From Ancylostoma caninum (taxonomy: Eukaryota > Nematoda > Chromadorea > Rhabditida > Ancylostomatidae): 64,000 nt of DNA. Of the stretch, positions 22,430 through 36,500 are shown one piece after another; the stretch's first letter is position 1, and each line of letters begins with the position of its first letter. The stretch is from assembly GCA_037903475.1 (NCBI GenBank), contig JBAJFG010000470.1, positions 62,001 to 126,000 of the forward strand. Reading direction: 5' to 3'. The position numbers and the translations under genes were made by a program. A model generated the notes under the pieces. That model did not search any database and had not been told where the DNA came from. It saw only the letters and a program-made list of their open reading frames with translations.

Positions 22430-25400
22430 TCGCTCTCAATTGACATTTGTGGGAAACACCACGAGAAGCCACGGGCGCTTGTGCAAGTGGCCGATCCTAA
22501 ACTGGCGCGTTGACGGGTGTTGCACTGAGTGAATGCTGAAAGCCTGGGTATATGCTTCATGCATTTCACGATAAAGGTAAAGAGATCTCTGTGTGGTACA
22601 CCATTTGTTTCCTAAGATCACTTGTGGAAACTATGTTCCATATTCTGGTTGGCGATCATATTGCTAACTCATCCATGAGAGTTGTGGCTTCATGAATGAC
22701 AAACTAGACCAGTGGGAGGAGTTGGAAAACCCAATCATTTTCGGGTTTCTCTTTACGAGATGAAGGAGAGTATTAGAAAAGCAGCAAAAAACATTTACAG
22801 TCATAATTCATGATTAGAAGGAGAGAATTAGATTTGTTGTGAGATACCATGGGACGCTCGACCTACTTACAAATACAATGCTGTAGAGCTTTGGATGCGT
22901 TGACTACTTGCATGACTGGTCGTTTCAAAATTTCTGCTCACCACATCATCATCTTACAATATTTCTGAAAAACAAAACGGTCTCTCATTTGAAGCAGCTG
23001 AGGGGTAGCTGAAAGTGGCAGACGCAGGAGAGTCTTCCCCCCACAGTGGGTGGAAGTTTCGAATTCACCTCACAACACAACTAGGCATTTTGTACGAATT
23101 TTTTTGGCTATTATCATTCTCTAAGCCCTTGTTTTTACTATTCAGTATAAAGTTGATTTTTTAGGCATTTTTACCATTCCATTCGAGTGGCGAAGTTGAT
23201 GTTGCTACTCTTACGTTTTCTGTACATATGTAGATGCCTACTTCCACTCTCTGCTTCACCTGTTCCGAGAGGAGGGAATAGAGCTTTCTGCTCGAGGCAA
23301 TCTACTAGAAGAATGCAATGCTGGGTAGGCAAACGGCTTGCAACGACTCCCAAAAAAAATCTAGAAAAAGTGAAACATGGCTGGCACTACTAGTATTTTT
23401 TTTCCATCACTTTCTTCTCAAGCTAATATGCTCTTGATGTAATCAACATTTTTGTGCTCTGAAAATAACATAGAAGGATATTTTGTAGTAATTTGAACTT
23501 GACAGGCAACAAACTTATTGTAGTTTCTGTTTGGGAACACTGAGATAGAATCTTCTCAGTCAAATGGAAGTTATTTCGGGGCTAACTTGGTCCTGTGCTC
23601 TTCAGCCTCGTCCAAAAAGGAATGTAAATGTATTCTACTCTGTTTTTGTTCTAAACTACTGTGTTATTGCAGAATATCGAATAATAAACGATTCTACCCA
23701 GCCACACAGTTGGCAAATCCTCTTATAATTACTCAAATACGAAGGAAAAACGTGGATGGTTGAGAACCTACCTCTGTAATTAACTGCCTCCGGACGTGTA
23801 TCGGGGAAAATTGATGAGAAGCCGAGAATCATCAGCCTGTAAGAAAATCTCGGTGCTTATTCTATAAGAAACAGCTACATTTGCAATAGAAAGATCGAAG
23901 CATCAAAAAACACTCAACTTAAAACAAATCCGCTTCTGCACGAATCAGGCAAATTCCGCCACCGTCCACCGACTGCTCCTGCCATTCCTTTAAAAGAGGC
24001 ATTTTCCTCAGAAATGGTTGATGGTGTGGACAGAGATCACCCACCGTCTTTTCCTTTCTGCTCAATAGAAGAAGGGCATTCAAATTCAAGTGAGCACCAT
24101 TCCGGAAGGTTCATGAAGACGTGCTCATTTTTGGGCAGCGTTCTGGAAACTCACCGCCTTCTTGAGTCAGGTTTTTAGACGCTGTTGGTGCACGCAAAGA
24201 AAGCGGCAAGCACAAACAATAGCCAAATTGCCCCTCCAACGCAAAACCCTTGCAATAGCAAAGCTACTAGTAAAAGCACGTCGCTTTTTCGCGCCGCCCT
24301 CAGAATGCGCCGAAATTCCAGGCATTTTTATGGCTGACATTTTGATTGAGATAGCTCGGGGCCCTTAGTGACACAACTTCGCTCAGAGATAAAAGTCTAC
24401 AATGTTGTGTGAAGGCTGTTGACGTGAAAAAGCAGAGAAATAAGTTAGTGGTAACCTCTGAGTGTCACCAGTGAAACGAAAGATGAAAGGTCTTCTCAAT
24501 GCTAGTTTTTGCACCCTGCTATGATGAGCAAGAAAGGACTACCCAGTGAGCAGCAGAACAGATAGTAAAAATTCTCATTTCTGGTTAGGAAAAAGGTGAA
24601 GTGCATGAGCAGGGTATTTCCGGGAGGTACTCAGCCGTTAAAAAATCCGACAAATGTGCCTCTAAAGTGTGGCGCAGTGCTTTTAACTGGCGGATGCATG
24701 TGTAGGTGTATTTACGAGCGTTGCTGTGGATTCCATGCATCAGCGCTGGCAATGATCTGAGCGGAACGAGTCTTCCGCATTTTCTTTCTCGACGGTTCTT
24801 CTTAGAAATGGATGAGCCAGTAACATAACCAAAACAGAATTTTCTCTGAGGAGCGGAGATTTCAATCTTTGCACTTCTACATCAGAAATAACAATATCAG
24901 AGACAAAAACATTCGAAAGTGCTTAAGCAGACCTCTTTTCGCTCCTGTACTTCTGATAGTAGCGAAAGGTACGTGTAGAAGCTGCAGAAGAATTCTGACT
25001 ATGCAGGTACCAGTAAAGCAGAAATGCAGCTATCTAGATAAAATAGGAGCAGGAAACCAGAAGCAGAAGCCAGAAGATTAGGACGGCAATGTTCAGTTTT
25101 ATAGTGTTTCCAGAGATAAATAAATACACGAATTACAGGTGGCTGCTGTAAAGGTGCAGGTTGAAATCACCGCTCGTCGAGGAAAATCCTATCAAAAACC
25201 GGTATATTCACTGCTACAGTTAGTATTTGAAGGACTATCTGCACCAGCGATTAGACAACTTTCCCATAATCTCTAACGATTCCTCGTAGATTATGCACAG
25301 GATGGCGTAAGACACAGCTGGAGGCATACCCACAGCAAAACGCCTCCTCTGCGCTTGAACATTAGCTTTTCGATATTTTCGAGAAGCTACTACTGCATAT

Positions 25401-26190
25401 GTTAGGTTTCTCTTTGCTCTGAATTTTTTGACACATGTTTTCGTTTCATTTTTCTATTTGTTTCTGTATTCACGCTATGCCCAACCGAAACATTAGCAAG
25501 AGAAAATGAAAAATCCAAATATTTCCCTCCATTTCCTTTTCCTCAACGTAATATTTATCCTTATTAGTGAAGCCAAATGAAATTCACTGAGAAATTTCCC
25601 AAATACGCCACACGTCACCATCACCAGCTGTTAGCAGGAATTTTCGAAGAGTTGGTGTTTTGTCTTTGAAAACATGGAATACGGTGCGGAGCAAAGATTT
25701 CGATTTGAAACTTTTTCAGTTGCTGAGAGAGGGGAAGGCTAGGCAATCTCGTCATGAGCTGAGACCATCTTGCACGAGGCTCTTGCACTGATGTCATAAT
25801 GTTGAAATGTTGAGCCTCCGGTCGGATTCCCACTTTTCAAAGCGTTTTGGTTGGTGCATCTTTGTGTCAGTTTCAATAGATAAATATTATTGAACTACTG
25901 TGTATGTTTGCTTTCTGCTCTGCCTTTTTTGATACTGGTTTTGTTTTATTTTTTAAATTTTTTAAAAGACTCATTGCCTTCTTGAGGGATTCATTGTTGT
26001 GCGTTGATGTGTCCTGAAAGGAAATGGTAACAGAAGTATGCTTTCACGTCTCCAGACCGTCGCGTCGTATTCATTACAGCACTGCAGAGACGTGTGTAAG
26101 CGGCAGCCGTCAGTTGTCGCATTGTTCCTCATCAACAGCGCCACTGCCCGGAGCTCGCGATAACCGGCGACGAACCGTGACCGTTTCGGG
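22430..26190. other. Unassigned stretch upstream of the esterase gene
   Basis: No domain-bearing frame was found. The 300 bp before the esterase start codon contain T-rich stretches (25925-25965) ending in AAAAG, a possible trans-splice acceptor, but no clean TTTTCAG close to the ATG. Promoter position cannot be fixed from sequence. Confidence 0.45.
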
Positions 26191-26379
26191 ATGCGGCTCC
26201 TAGCGCTGCTGGTTCTGTTCGCTGTCGACGCCCTTGCCCAGGTGCTGGAGAAGTCCCGATCGGTTTGGGTGGAGCAGGGGCTCGTCAGAGGCAAAATCTA
26301 CAACATCGATGGTCGCCACATCCAGATATTCCGTGGTATTCCCTATGCAGAGCCACCTACTGGTAATCTCAGGTTCCAG
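26191..26379 (+). CDS. Esterase exon 1 (signal peptide and N-terminus)
   Basis: The start ATG at 26191 opens a hydrophobic signal peptide (LLALLVLFAVDALA, likely cut after Ala-16). Next come GLVRGKIYNIDG and IFRGIPYAEPPTGNLRFQ, the family's N-terminal signature. It ends at GTAAGT, phase 0. An upstream stop and the signal peptide support this start. Confidence 0.9.
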
Positions 26380-29300
26380 GTAAGTATTCTGGTGTTTTTG
26401 TTATTGCCCTTTCGTGCTCGTTTATATCCATTCACGCGCTGAATGCACGTTTTTATTGGCACCACGTGCTTGCGCTATCTCTCGTCGTGTGGCTCTGTTC
26501 CAGAGATGTGGAAAAATTTGTGAATTTGTCCTCCTGCCAAGCCATAGAAAATTTTAAAAAGTATCTCCTTTTCAATCTTTCTGTAGACGAGAGCGGTTGC
26601 TTTCTCGGTGAGCGTTGTAAAGCGGATTCATATTCACGGAAGCGCTGCATATTGAGCCTAATGCTGTTCGAATGGGGCTCAAAGGTACCGAGACCACTTT
26701 GAACGAGCATACTTTGCTTTTTTGTGGCAGGTTACGAGTAGCGGCACATCTTTAAAGTTGAAAACTCAAAACTTCATGATCATCTTTTAGCTGAAGACCT
26801 GTTAGAATTGATTTCCCTTACATATTTATAGTTATTTAGAAATTCCGAGGACGAGATAGGGCAAATTAGTCGCGGCTGTAATCTCGAAATCCAACACAAG
26901 GGCCGAACATTCATTACCAAGTCTTTGTGTTGCGAATTTCCGGATTTAAATTTTCTTGAGGTAAACGATGGTAAACACAGTGGCAATTTTTGTCATACAA
27001 GGATGAATTCGCCAAAGACCACTTTCTCTGTACTTTTACGATCTTCGTCAAAAACCATATTTAGAGTTGTTTGATTTCGAAATGTTTTAATAAATCGTTC
27101 AAAGATGAATTTCCAATAAATTTGTGGTCCCAAAGATTGTAGTGTACCGTAGGCAAAATTGAGTGATAGTCCATTTTGACCACAGATGAGTGGAGCTCCA
27201 GTTCTCGAAGTTAATATGTTCCTGCTTCACCTGCTCCTAGATTCTGGCTTTTTGAGCAAGGTTCCAAATCCGAAATTTATGGACGATTGCCAGAGAAAGT
27301 GGAATGCCAAGTCATTTTTTTTGTTTCGACTCTTCAAAACTTCTCATATGTCAATTTTTTCATGTTCCAAACGCTCAACACCCGACTTCCAAACTTCAGA
27401 CCTATGCAATACTTCCGCCCACCCCTGATTTTGACAAATTCCAAGGGGAATTCTTCTGCTGGATAGGTACAATGACGTCAGTAAACGTTCTTTCTGAAAC
27501 TAAGTTATCCAAATAATCGACAAGTCAATCGATATTTCCGCATGAAAAGTAGCCCGTAACGCTCTCCGGCCATTGAAAAATCCACATGCAAAAATTTAGT
27601 GTCTAAAAAAATTTGAAGTGTGTGTTTTCGAGCGCCGTCGATCTTTGTAAACAATACGGCTGTGTTAATTCTTGCTTTTTTTACTTGGCCTTTGTTCGAC
27701 TGCTGACATGCTATTTCTCGCGATACTACACCACTTAACTCTTTGTTTCCGGATGACCGAATGACTGGCTGAGTGGCGGACTGTAAAATATTTCTGACTC
27801 CTCTTGAAAAACTAAAGTGAATCCTCTGCAGTAGGTGTACAATTTAATGTCGTTCTAAAATGTAGATCAGCCAGCATCTGACGACTGACGTCACTGGTGC
27901 AGCGCTTCTTCCAGCTGAGCGTGGACTGTGAATCAATTGCTGCGAGCCCATGTGTTTCCCATGGTTTTTGCCAACCTATATACTGCCTCCATTGCTTCGT
28001 TCTCCACTAGCATTAGTTCCAGGATTTACATCGTTATATTAGGTGCGTGCAAAAGTTCCGGGGCAGTTGCACCTAATTTTTCTGAACGCCATAACTTGAC
28101 TCAAAGTCAGCAATTTTGTTCAAAGCAAAAAAGGTTGGCATCTGCGTAACGTTGCCAATAAAGAACAGAAAAGATTTTTCCAGAAGCTAAAAATTTGACA
28201 GGTCTACACTCGTAATAGTGGCACACGTCGTTTTTCAATAGGTTATGTTCATCAAAAGTTTTACAGCGGGGGTAAAGCCAAAGAAGGTTGAAATGGGGGT
28301 AGTCTGTTAGAGGCGGGTATAAGGAGTAATATAGGTTAGGCTAGAATTTCGGAGCACGAATGACCAATTCTTTATAAGGTTGACACTGCAACGTGCTGGT
28401 ATGCGTTATCCCACAGCCGGGTCAGACCACACATTTCCGCCTGTGTTGGCTCTATGCTTAAGAGTTTTCCCATGATTACTTTAGGAAAAAGAAACTACTA
28501 AAGGGAGATAATTACGCATTCATTAGATAACAAATTCATTGCAGATGAGTCACGCTGCTGACCATGAAAGGTCAAAAATTTTTTAGAAGAAGGTAGTGAT
28601 GGTTCGGCCATTTTTTAGGTGGGTGGCAGGAGCCCAGACTTAGGGATGACCTCTCCTATTGTCGTACCTGACCTTTCTCTGTCAATAATAACAATTCTTC
28701 CATGAAACGAATTGTTAGGAAATCTGAAGGTCGAATATCTGCAGGCTTGCCAGTGTGGACGCTAGTGCTTTTCGCTCAACTCACGCAAAATCCATTTACT
28801 CACCTTCCTCTTCTTACCGATTTCCTTCAAGTGACGAGACATTGTTGACTGAATTTCCCGTAATGTCTTGCGCACTTTGCACAAGGTCCGGTTCAACCTG
28901 CTTTCCTGGTGCTTTTGCGAAGGCCAAATCTCTGACTAACTTGTGAAGCATTTTCCAGACTCTCATCTCCGCTCAGAATTCCTAGGAATCTCCGAGCACC
29001 TGGCATTTTGGAGAACATACCCTCCACAAACGCTTTACTGGTGCTATGGGTCGCTTCTCCTGGTGATCGTCTAGATTTGATTTCATAAAGCGAAATTCCC
29101 CAAAATATTGCACAGCTCATAGCATTGGTTTTACACCCAAAAAAGAGCAACGCTGTGACATAGACCCGAGCCAAGAGTGAAATAGGTAGCAGATGTTTTA
29201 GGCTACCAGCATACATGAAACCCTTGCAGGATATCGCAAACGCAAGGAAGAAAACGACGTTGGATGGTGAAATACCACCAACTGCCCCAGAACTTTTGCA

Positions 29301-30537
29301 CGCACCTAATAAATTCCGAAGTAAATCCTGGAACCAATGGTAGCGGAGAAAGAAGCAATGAAGGCAGTATATAGGTTGGCAAAAACCATGGGCTTGTTCC
29401 TTCCGATTTCCACCACGCTAGATAAGGGAGGCTATTTCGGTCGCGTAGTGCAAGATGACTGCCCAAGTTTCCTCAAGAACAAAAAAAAATTAACGATTTA
29501 CCCAATCAATCTAATTTAATTGATCAGTGTTGGAGCACCTACGTATGTTGAGCAGAAAATTAACGCACAGTAGTCATTTTTTTCCAATCGCAGAACATTC
29601 ATGAACGCAGTTGTTTGTATCCTAGTTTGACCCTTCGTTTGAGGAAAAACAGCCTGCGGGTGTTAAATGAAACTCCTCGTTGACCAGAATTTCCACAGAA
29701 GTTCCAGGTATTTTTGGATATTTGGGACATCTTCGTGAAAGCTGAAAAGTATCGAGAAAAAATTTTCCCGCACAAGGAAAGGAAAAATGTGATTCCTGCA
29801 AGACGTTCGGTCAGTATTTCATCTTCTGTAAAGAGAAACTTGTAGATACCATCGCACATCACACAACTCTTTTCAAACAGCTGATTACTGAAGAAGAAAT
29901 AATTGAAGAAAAATGACAGCAATTTTGGAGTAGTGTTCGACCGAGCATAGTGTAATGGCAGCCAATGCGTTCCATTTGATGTAAAAAAATGAAAAAAAAA
30001 AAGAGAAAAACCACACCGCTTAGCGCACGCTTCATTTCGTCCCATATAATTTATTCTTCAATCCATTGTCATTCATTCATTGTTTTTCCTTTTTTTCTTT
30101 TTCCACCTTCGTTTCTTCTGCACCTATCAAAGAAAAAAAAAGATGTTCTTAAATTCATACTTACGTACAGGGTGGCTGGAAAGTACAGGACATCTTTGGA
30201 AAAGCCCGTATACCTGAGTTCTCTTTACCAGAGGATGAAAGGCCTCAGAACAGTCCCGATCGTGACCCACTCGATTCCTCTGTTCAGGGTTTATCCTTAC
30301 GAAAGTTGACAAGCAACAAACTCACCCTTTTAGACGATCGCAACTTTCGGCGTATCGCCATTTGTGCGGTCGCCCGTTCGAAGCTTGTACCGAGGCGAAT
30401 TGTTGACATTTTGAGCAACTCATTTATATCTATCATCTGAAGTGCTCTTGTTTCATCGGGTAGAAGAATTAGATCGAGAGCGCACATTTTCAGAAATGCA
30501 GAGTTTTTGCGCGTGCCAGTACTTCCCAGCCACCCTG

Positions 30538-30588
<51 letters not shown>

Positions 30589-33500
30589 CTTTTTATAGAC
30601 TTATTTTTACTAGATTTTATACTAGATTTTACTTACATTTATTTTCATTTTTTCCATGTTATATTCCTGTCACCGTTCTCTATGATGACTGAAAAAAATC
30701 TGATGCATTCCCAATTCAAACTCAGAATCATAGCTATTGGTGCAGACAAGCAAGTAACTAAACTTTATATATAGAAGCCGGTGAAGAAAACCCGATGGCA
30801 CCAGGAGCTGTCCGCTGTCGAGTACGGTCCCCCATGCATCCAGTTCATGGATTTCCATCGATACGACAAGTATTCGGCAGAGAACATGAAGCGACAGAGC
30901 GAAGACTGCCTATACCTGAACGTCTTCAGTCCATACGTAGGTGCACTTCCAAGCGATTCTGACTCTTACTCATCAACGATAAGTTTCAGGACCATGAGGA
31001 TGAGTCAAAAACGTTCCCTATCATCGTATGGATTCATGGAGGTTCATTTCTTGCTGGATCTGCTGATACTGGCATCGATATGGAGGTGAATGAGAAAGAG
31101 CTATGCTGGTTTCGATGAAATTACGTTCAGTAAAATTGTAATTATAGACTATCGCTCGAAACATCATATTCAAAGGAATCACATTCGTCACCATCAACTA
31201 TCGACTGGGGCCTCTAGGTAGGAGACTTTCGTGTACTACAGGGTGGAAAATTACCCTTGCACTAAAATTTTAATGCACTAGCTATGTAGGTCTTCACCTG
31301 CAGAAAGCTCAAATTTTCGTTAAATTTTACTGAAGACCTAGATTTTACTGAAGACCCTCTCCTCATAGGTTCGCTGAAGAGTTAGGGCTAGACAAGAGGA
31401 AACTCATGAAACTCCAAAATAGCCTCCATTGGCAAAAACGCTGGCTCTGAATGTCTTCACAGATGCTGCACATGATTCTCTCAAGGACGCTTCATCTGAC
31501 TCCGTCCCAGCCTATTTTCAAGGTTTCTTTCAGGAAATACAAACGTTTGTAGCGGATAGACCAGGTTCTCCTCTTCAAGGTGACTGAGTGAGAAAATCCG
31601 TTGGACCTAAATTTAAGCTGTACAAAAGCTATTTTCCATGCTTCACCATCCTAGACAAGCGCTCACTACTCCAGTCTTTAACATTTCTTGCCTCCTCTGC
31701 AGGAACGGAGCTCTGTCGCAGATGATGTCTTCTAATTTTGAGAAAACCAGATCTTTCCTTTTTTGTTGATGTCGTGGAGAGCTCGTGAATATCTTTATAT
31801 GTTAGCTTTCGGCGATTGAGGCCTTCGTCAGACCTTAATCTTACAAACAAATTGCTCCCTTATCACAATCACACAAACACAGTAACAACAATAAATATGC
31901 AGGTAGTAACTAAGTCTTCCGACTTCAAGGCCAATTTGTAGTTGTTTATCTACATTTCAATAGCTTAGTCTTAACACAATTTAACCCGTCAAGCAAATGA
32001 TAACCTCACCCCTAAGATGTTATTCAGAGAATGAGATTACCACAAAATGGCCAAACTAGGAGGGGTTTACACTTCTGATCAGGAGATAAGCTGCAGCACC
32101 TCCTTTAGTTCCTCTTTATTATTGATTTCCGAGCCATGTCTTTTATTTCGATCGCTTCCATAATTTTTCTGTCCAAAGTCCGGGTGTCTCGATGTAGAAC
32201 GACTATATTGAACTTCGGAGCGCGATCGTTGGTGTGTCCCAAGGTACGATGCCTTGAGAAGCTCTCCCATGGGTAAGAAACGGGGTTTGTCAGTGCTCTA
32301 CGGTGTTCATCCAATCTTCGTCGTAATGGCCTCATTGCTTCGCCCATATACTTTTCTCAGCAACCTTCGCGCCTGGTAAGATAGAATGTGCCCCGTGACA
32401 TACAAGTCTTCTGCTCTTCGGTACAATACTGACAGTTTTTCTCAGGGCAATTATTCTCGTAGATGCGGGTAGAGGTTAAGAGATCGTTCAGTCTTCCTTG
32501 GCGGATGAAACACTAGTCGGATGAGCAGTCGGGAGCGACAAAAGCAGATCACCTTTATTCAGAAATGTCCTGCAGAATTATCTCCTAGCAGACATAAGTT
32601 CAAATTTTAGCATCGGAGTCTACAAAAACTAGGGGAACTTCGCCACTGGACATGATATTGCCCCTCGGCGCCAAAGATAGGGCGTGACATGTTCTAACAA
32701 CAGTTCTGTCTTAAGAGTAGGCTTAAGCGATAGATCCAACAGATCTGGCCAAAACCCTGTCACACTCGGCGTTTGCTGTAGTGAAAGTTTCTCACCAGCA
32801 AAAACGACCGTGTATTAGCGAGAATGATGAAATCGTTTGGGCATATGCCTGCACAAATTCTTCCTTTTCTTTCTCAAAGTAACCGGTGAGATGTGGGTTT
32901 TCACTTCCTTGGGAGTGGGTGCAGTAGTAGCAAGATATCTGCCCAATTGTCCTCACTGTTTCCAAGCTTTTCGAAGCTTCTCATTGTATCTTGAACAGTT
33001 ATTTGGTTCAGGGACAACGCTTCCACAATGTACGCCACAAATCTTCAATCCCGATGCAGTTCAATACTGGCACTGCTCATGAAGTTGGAGGCAACCATCG
33101 TTAGATAACTATAGCTTGGGATTCGAAAATAAGGAAGTAATAAAAAAATGAGATAAGAACGCGGAAAAAATCTGGAAGACCCGCAAAAAGGGGGTTCACG
33201 AGTAATTTTCGGCCACCTTGTACCTGCACATGTGTGTATCCAGAAGTGATCCCTTTTTATCGATACACATATACACACCGCTATTAGCTATGTAATGCTT
33301 TTTTGATATACAAAAAAGTGTGAAAATACTAATGTCTTCAATAAGGATCTATACCATAACTTCAAGAGTTCTTTTTTTCAATTTGCTCGACTTTCCTTCT
33401 TGCGTTCTCCAAATTTTTTTCATTTTTTGTTTCGATATCTCTTCTCCATCAAGTGAACAGTGAGGTAAGTGAACTTTTAATCATATTCTTTGAACAATTA

Positions 33501-36500
33501 TGAGAATTTATCAATCAATGAAACTGCACAGGGCATTTCTGAACCCTCTGAACCCCAGAGCTTTCATTTAGGGCAGTGAAAAAGTGGGGTCTTCACTGGA
33601 AAATGTGGCGGACGACAACAAAAGAACAAAAGAATTTACTTCGAATTTGACCAATTAGAATGTTTGAAAAGAACAACAAATTCAGAAATTAAAATTAGCA
33701 GAATTTAAAGTCTTATCTGATGTACAAAATTGTTGCTTCACTCTGCCGCGACCTGCACTGCCAACTTCCTATAATGATCTATCTTCGAGGCACGGTCCTA
33801 GCACAGAATCGTTTCTGAAACTCTACAGGAAAAGAACCTGCAGGAGCTGCTGATCACTTGTGATTCAGTGCAAAAATGCCAAAAACCCATTTTTCAGAAC
33901 CAATTTTCGTCGGCGGTGCCGGGGTGTATCGGTGTATCGCATATCCGGGAGCACATATTTTGAAAGAATTCCGTAATCCTTTCGGGGTTTGCTAAGCATT
34001 CTTTTCCTGGCATTGTAGAACGTGTTCCAAATGTGACCAGCAGGGAAGTGCACGGTGTGGAAAGACCGAAGTCCGTGCTTTGCTCCACCTTCCGGCTCCA
34101 GCGACAAGCTCCGCCAGAACTGGGCTCGAAAGCGGGTTTTTCGGCAATCAAATGTAAACCATTGTGATCACGAACCGTGAAGATTGTCTCCATGTGGAAA
34201 CCTCAGAAATGATGCTGAGGTGAGACGATGGGAGCTTATAAATTGTGTAAGCAACAAAACTACCCCTTACGTAACTTTGCTTTTCCTAGACCAGTAGATC
34301 TGTTTCTAGTACAGGAACACAAGTGACTTCAGATGAAATTGAAGGCATTTCCGCTACTATTCACTTGAAGTTAAGAGCAGGTTTCTACGTAACTCACAAC
34401 TATTGTGTAAAGGACATCAGTATTACATACCTGCGTATTTATTTGTTCATAATCATAAGTGTGTATCAGTGGCGGACGCAGAAAGTGGGCGGGAGGGAGG
34501 GGGGGGGGGTGGGAAAAGAGTGGAGTCTCCGCCGTTTTGGGGACCCAGACGGAAAATAAAATCAATAAAAATATTATTTATGATAACAAATAATTAATAA
34601 AAATTATGTCGAAAATAATATTGAAAATAAACAAGTAAAAATAAATTAATACATGATTTTTATATGTATAGTAAAGTAATTTCAAGAATTTGCCGACCCA
34701 TTCTCGGGCCACTGCTGTGTATTTATTTGTTTTTTTACTTTCATATATCTTCTCATATACTTTCACTAATGATGCAGAGAAAGAGAAAAAAACAAGTGTC
34801 ATATCCATGGCAGCTCCAGACTCTAGTGGATACCTCGAGGTGAATGTGTTTAGGTTTCCTGAACGCGCGGATCGACGACAAAGTCGAGGGCAACTTCGGC
34901 ATCTGGGATCAAGTGATGGCCCTTCAATGGATACAGGCAAACATCAAGCAGTTCGGAGGCGACCCGACTAGGGTCACTCTGATGGGCGAGTCAGCTGGGG
35001 GAGCCGCATGCAGTCTTCTTGCACTCAGCCCAAAAACTCAGGGTCTGCCTCAACCTTTTCAACCATTTTACTCACTTGAGTGGTGACAACTAATGCAACA
35101 ATTTTCAGGGTTGGCACAGCAAGCAATCATTATGAGCGGGTCGGTCACAGCTGGTTGGGCTATTCATAGGCATGGTACGCCTAGTTGGAGTGTGGAGAAT
35201 TTAGTAAGCTACCTTAGGTAGGTGTCCCCAGTTCTATCTTTGAAAAACCGCGAGAAAAGCTGGGAAACAAGGTGTTTTTGCTGCACTCTCCCAGAAACTC
35301 CCGTTCATGACGTTGTCGGTTCGTGAGGGAGCTGAAAGATACAAGAAATTCATGGAAAACCAATTTAGAACTAGGATGTGGTTTATTTAGCAGGGGTAGA
35401 TAGTTAGAGAAATAGTAGAGGGAACTAGATAGCGAGGGAGTGTGTGGGTTTCGGAGAGGCAAGGGAGGAAGAGGGACGATTGAGCGGATACCCAGCTACG
35501 TTCGCTTGAATAATAATTGAATGTCCCATTTTCTGCTAAATTCATGTGAATTTTTCACCGACTTTTTGGTGGGGCTCCCTGAACCCTTCAGAGCACCACC
35601 ACCGTTCCGTAACAACACAGATTTAGGTGTGAAAAGACGATAAGTGGTGATTACACATGGGAAGTGATCGGGGACGAGTACACGCCGGAAGACTTGGCCC
35701 AGAAGAAGTGCAACTACCAGACCGATCTAATCACTTGCCTAACGGTAATACAACTTACAATTAGTAGTTGATTTATGGGATTGCCAGAATAACTTATGGT
35801 CTCGGTCACGATCAAAGTCAAAGGTGATGAAATTAAGAACCTCCTACCATCGTTTCAGGACCTACTCAAGGTTTTTTATTTTATCGAATACTCTTAGGGT
35901 GTTGCGTACAAAGTACGCAGAATCCGTATAATTTGTTACCCCAGGATGCAGTTCGATGATGAAATGACTGTAGGAAACCAATCAGATTTGCACATAACAT
36001 CGAAAAAAAAACGTGAAAAGAAACGACTTTCATCCAGATCCTTGCTCAAAACATTTGAAAATTCTCAATTAATGCCTTTTGCAAAACGCTGCCTAATTTC
36101 AGGATATAGTGCACGCGACGCGGTCGCCTAGCTCCCCAGTTGTTCATAAAAACCAATCTTACCTGCGCAGGTAGCTAGGGATGGTCCAGGCAGGAAACCG
36201 CTTCAGTGGGTAAGAAACACGCCCTTTCCCGCTCTCATGTGATCATGACTACCGTTACTGCCGTTACTGGCACGTCAGAGAATGCATCTGTGAATTTGTC
36301 CGCAATCGCGGCTGTGGCGTGGTATTCAGCGTGTTCGTTCTAATTTTTGCACCTAAGGCATACGTATATGTTGCGATTCCTTCCAATTTGATATTTTATT
36401 CGGTAAAATCTCCTACTGTAAGAATCTCGCAGTCGCAATTGAAAATACATTCATAGATGCACTCCTTAGGCCACCAGACTGTGCGTATACTAAAGTGGTG

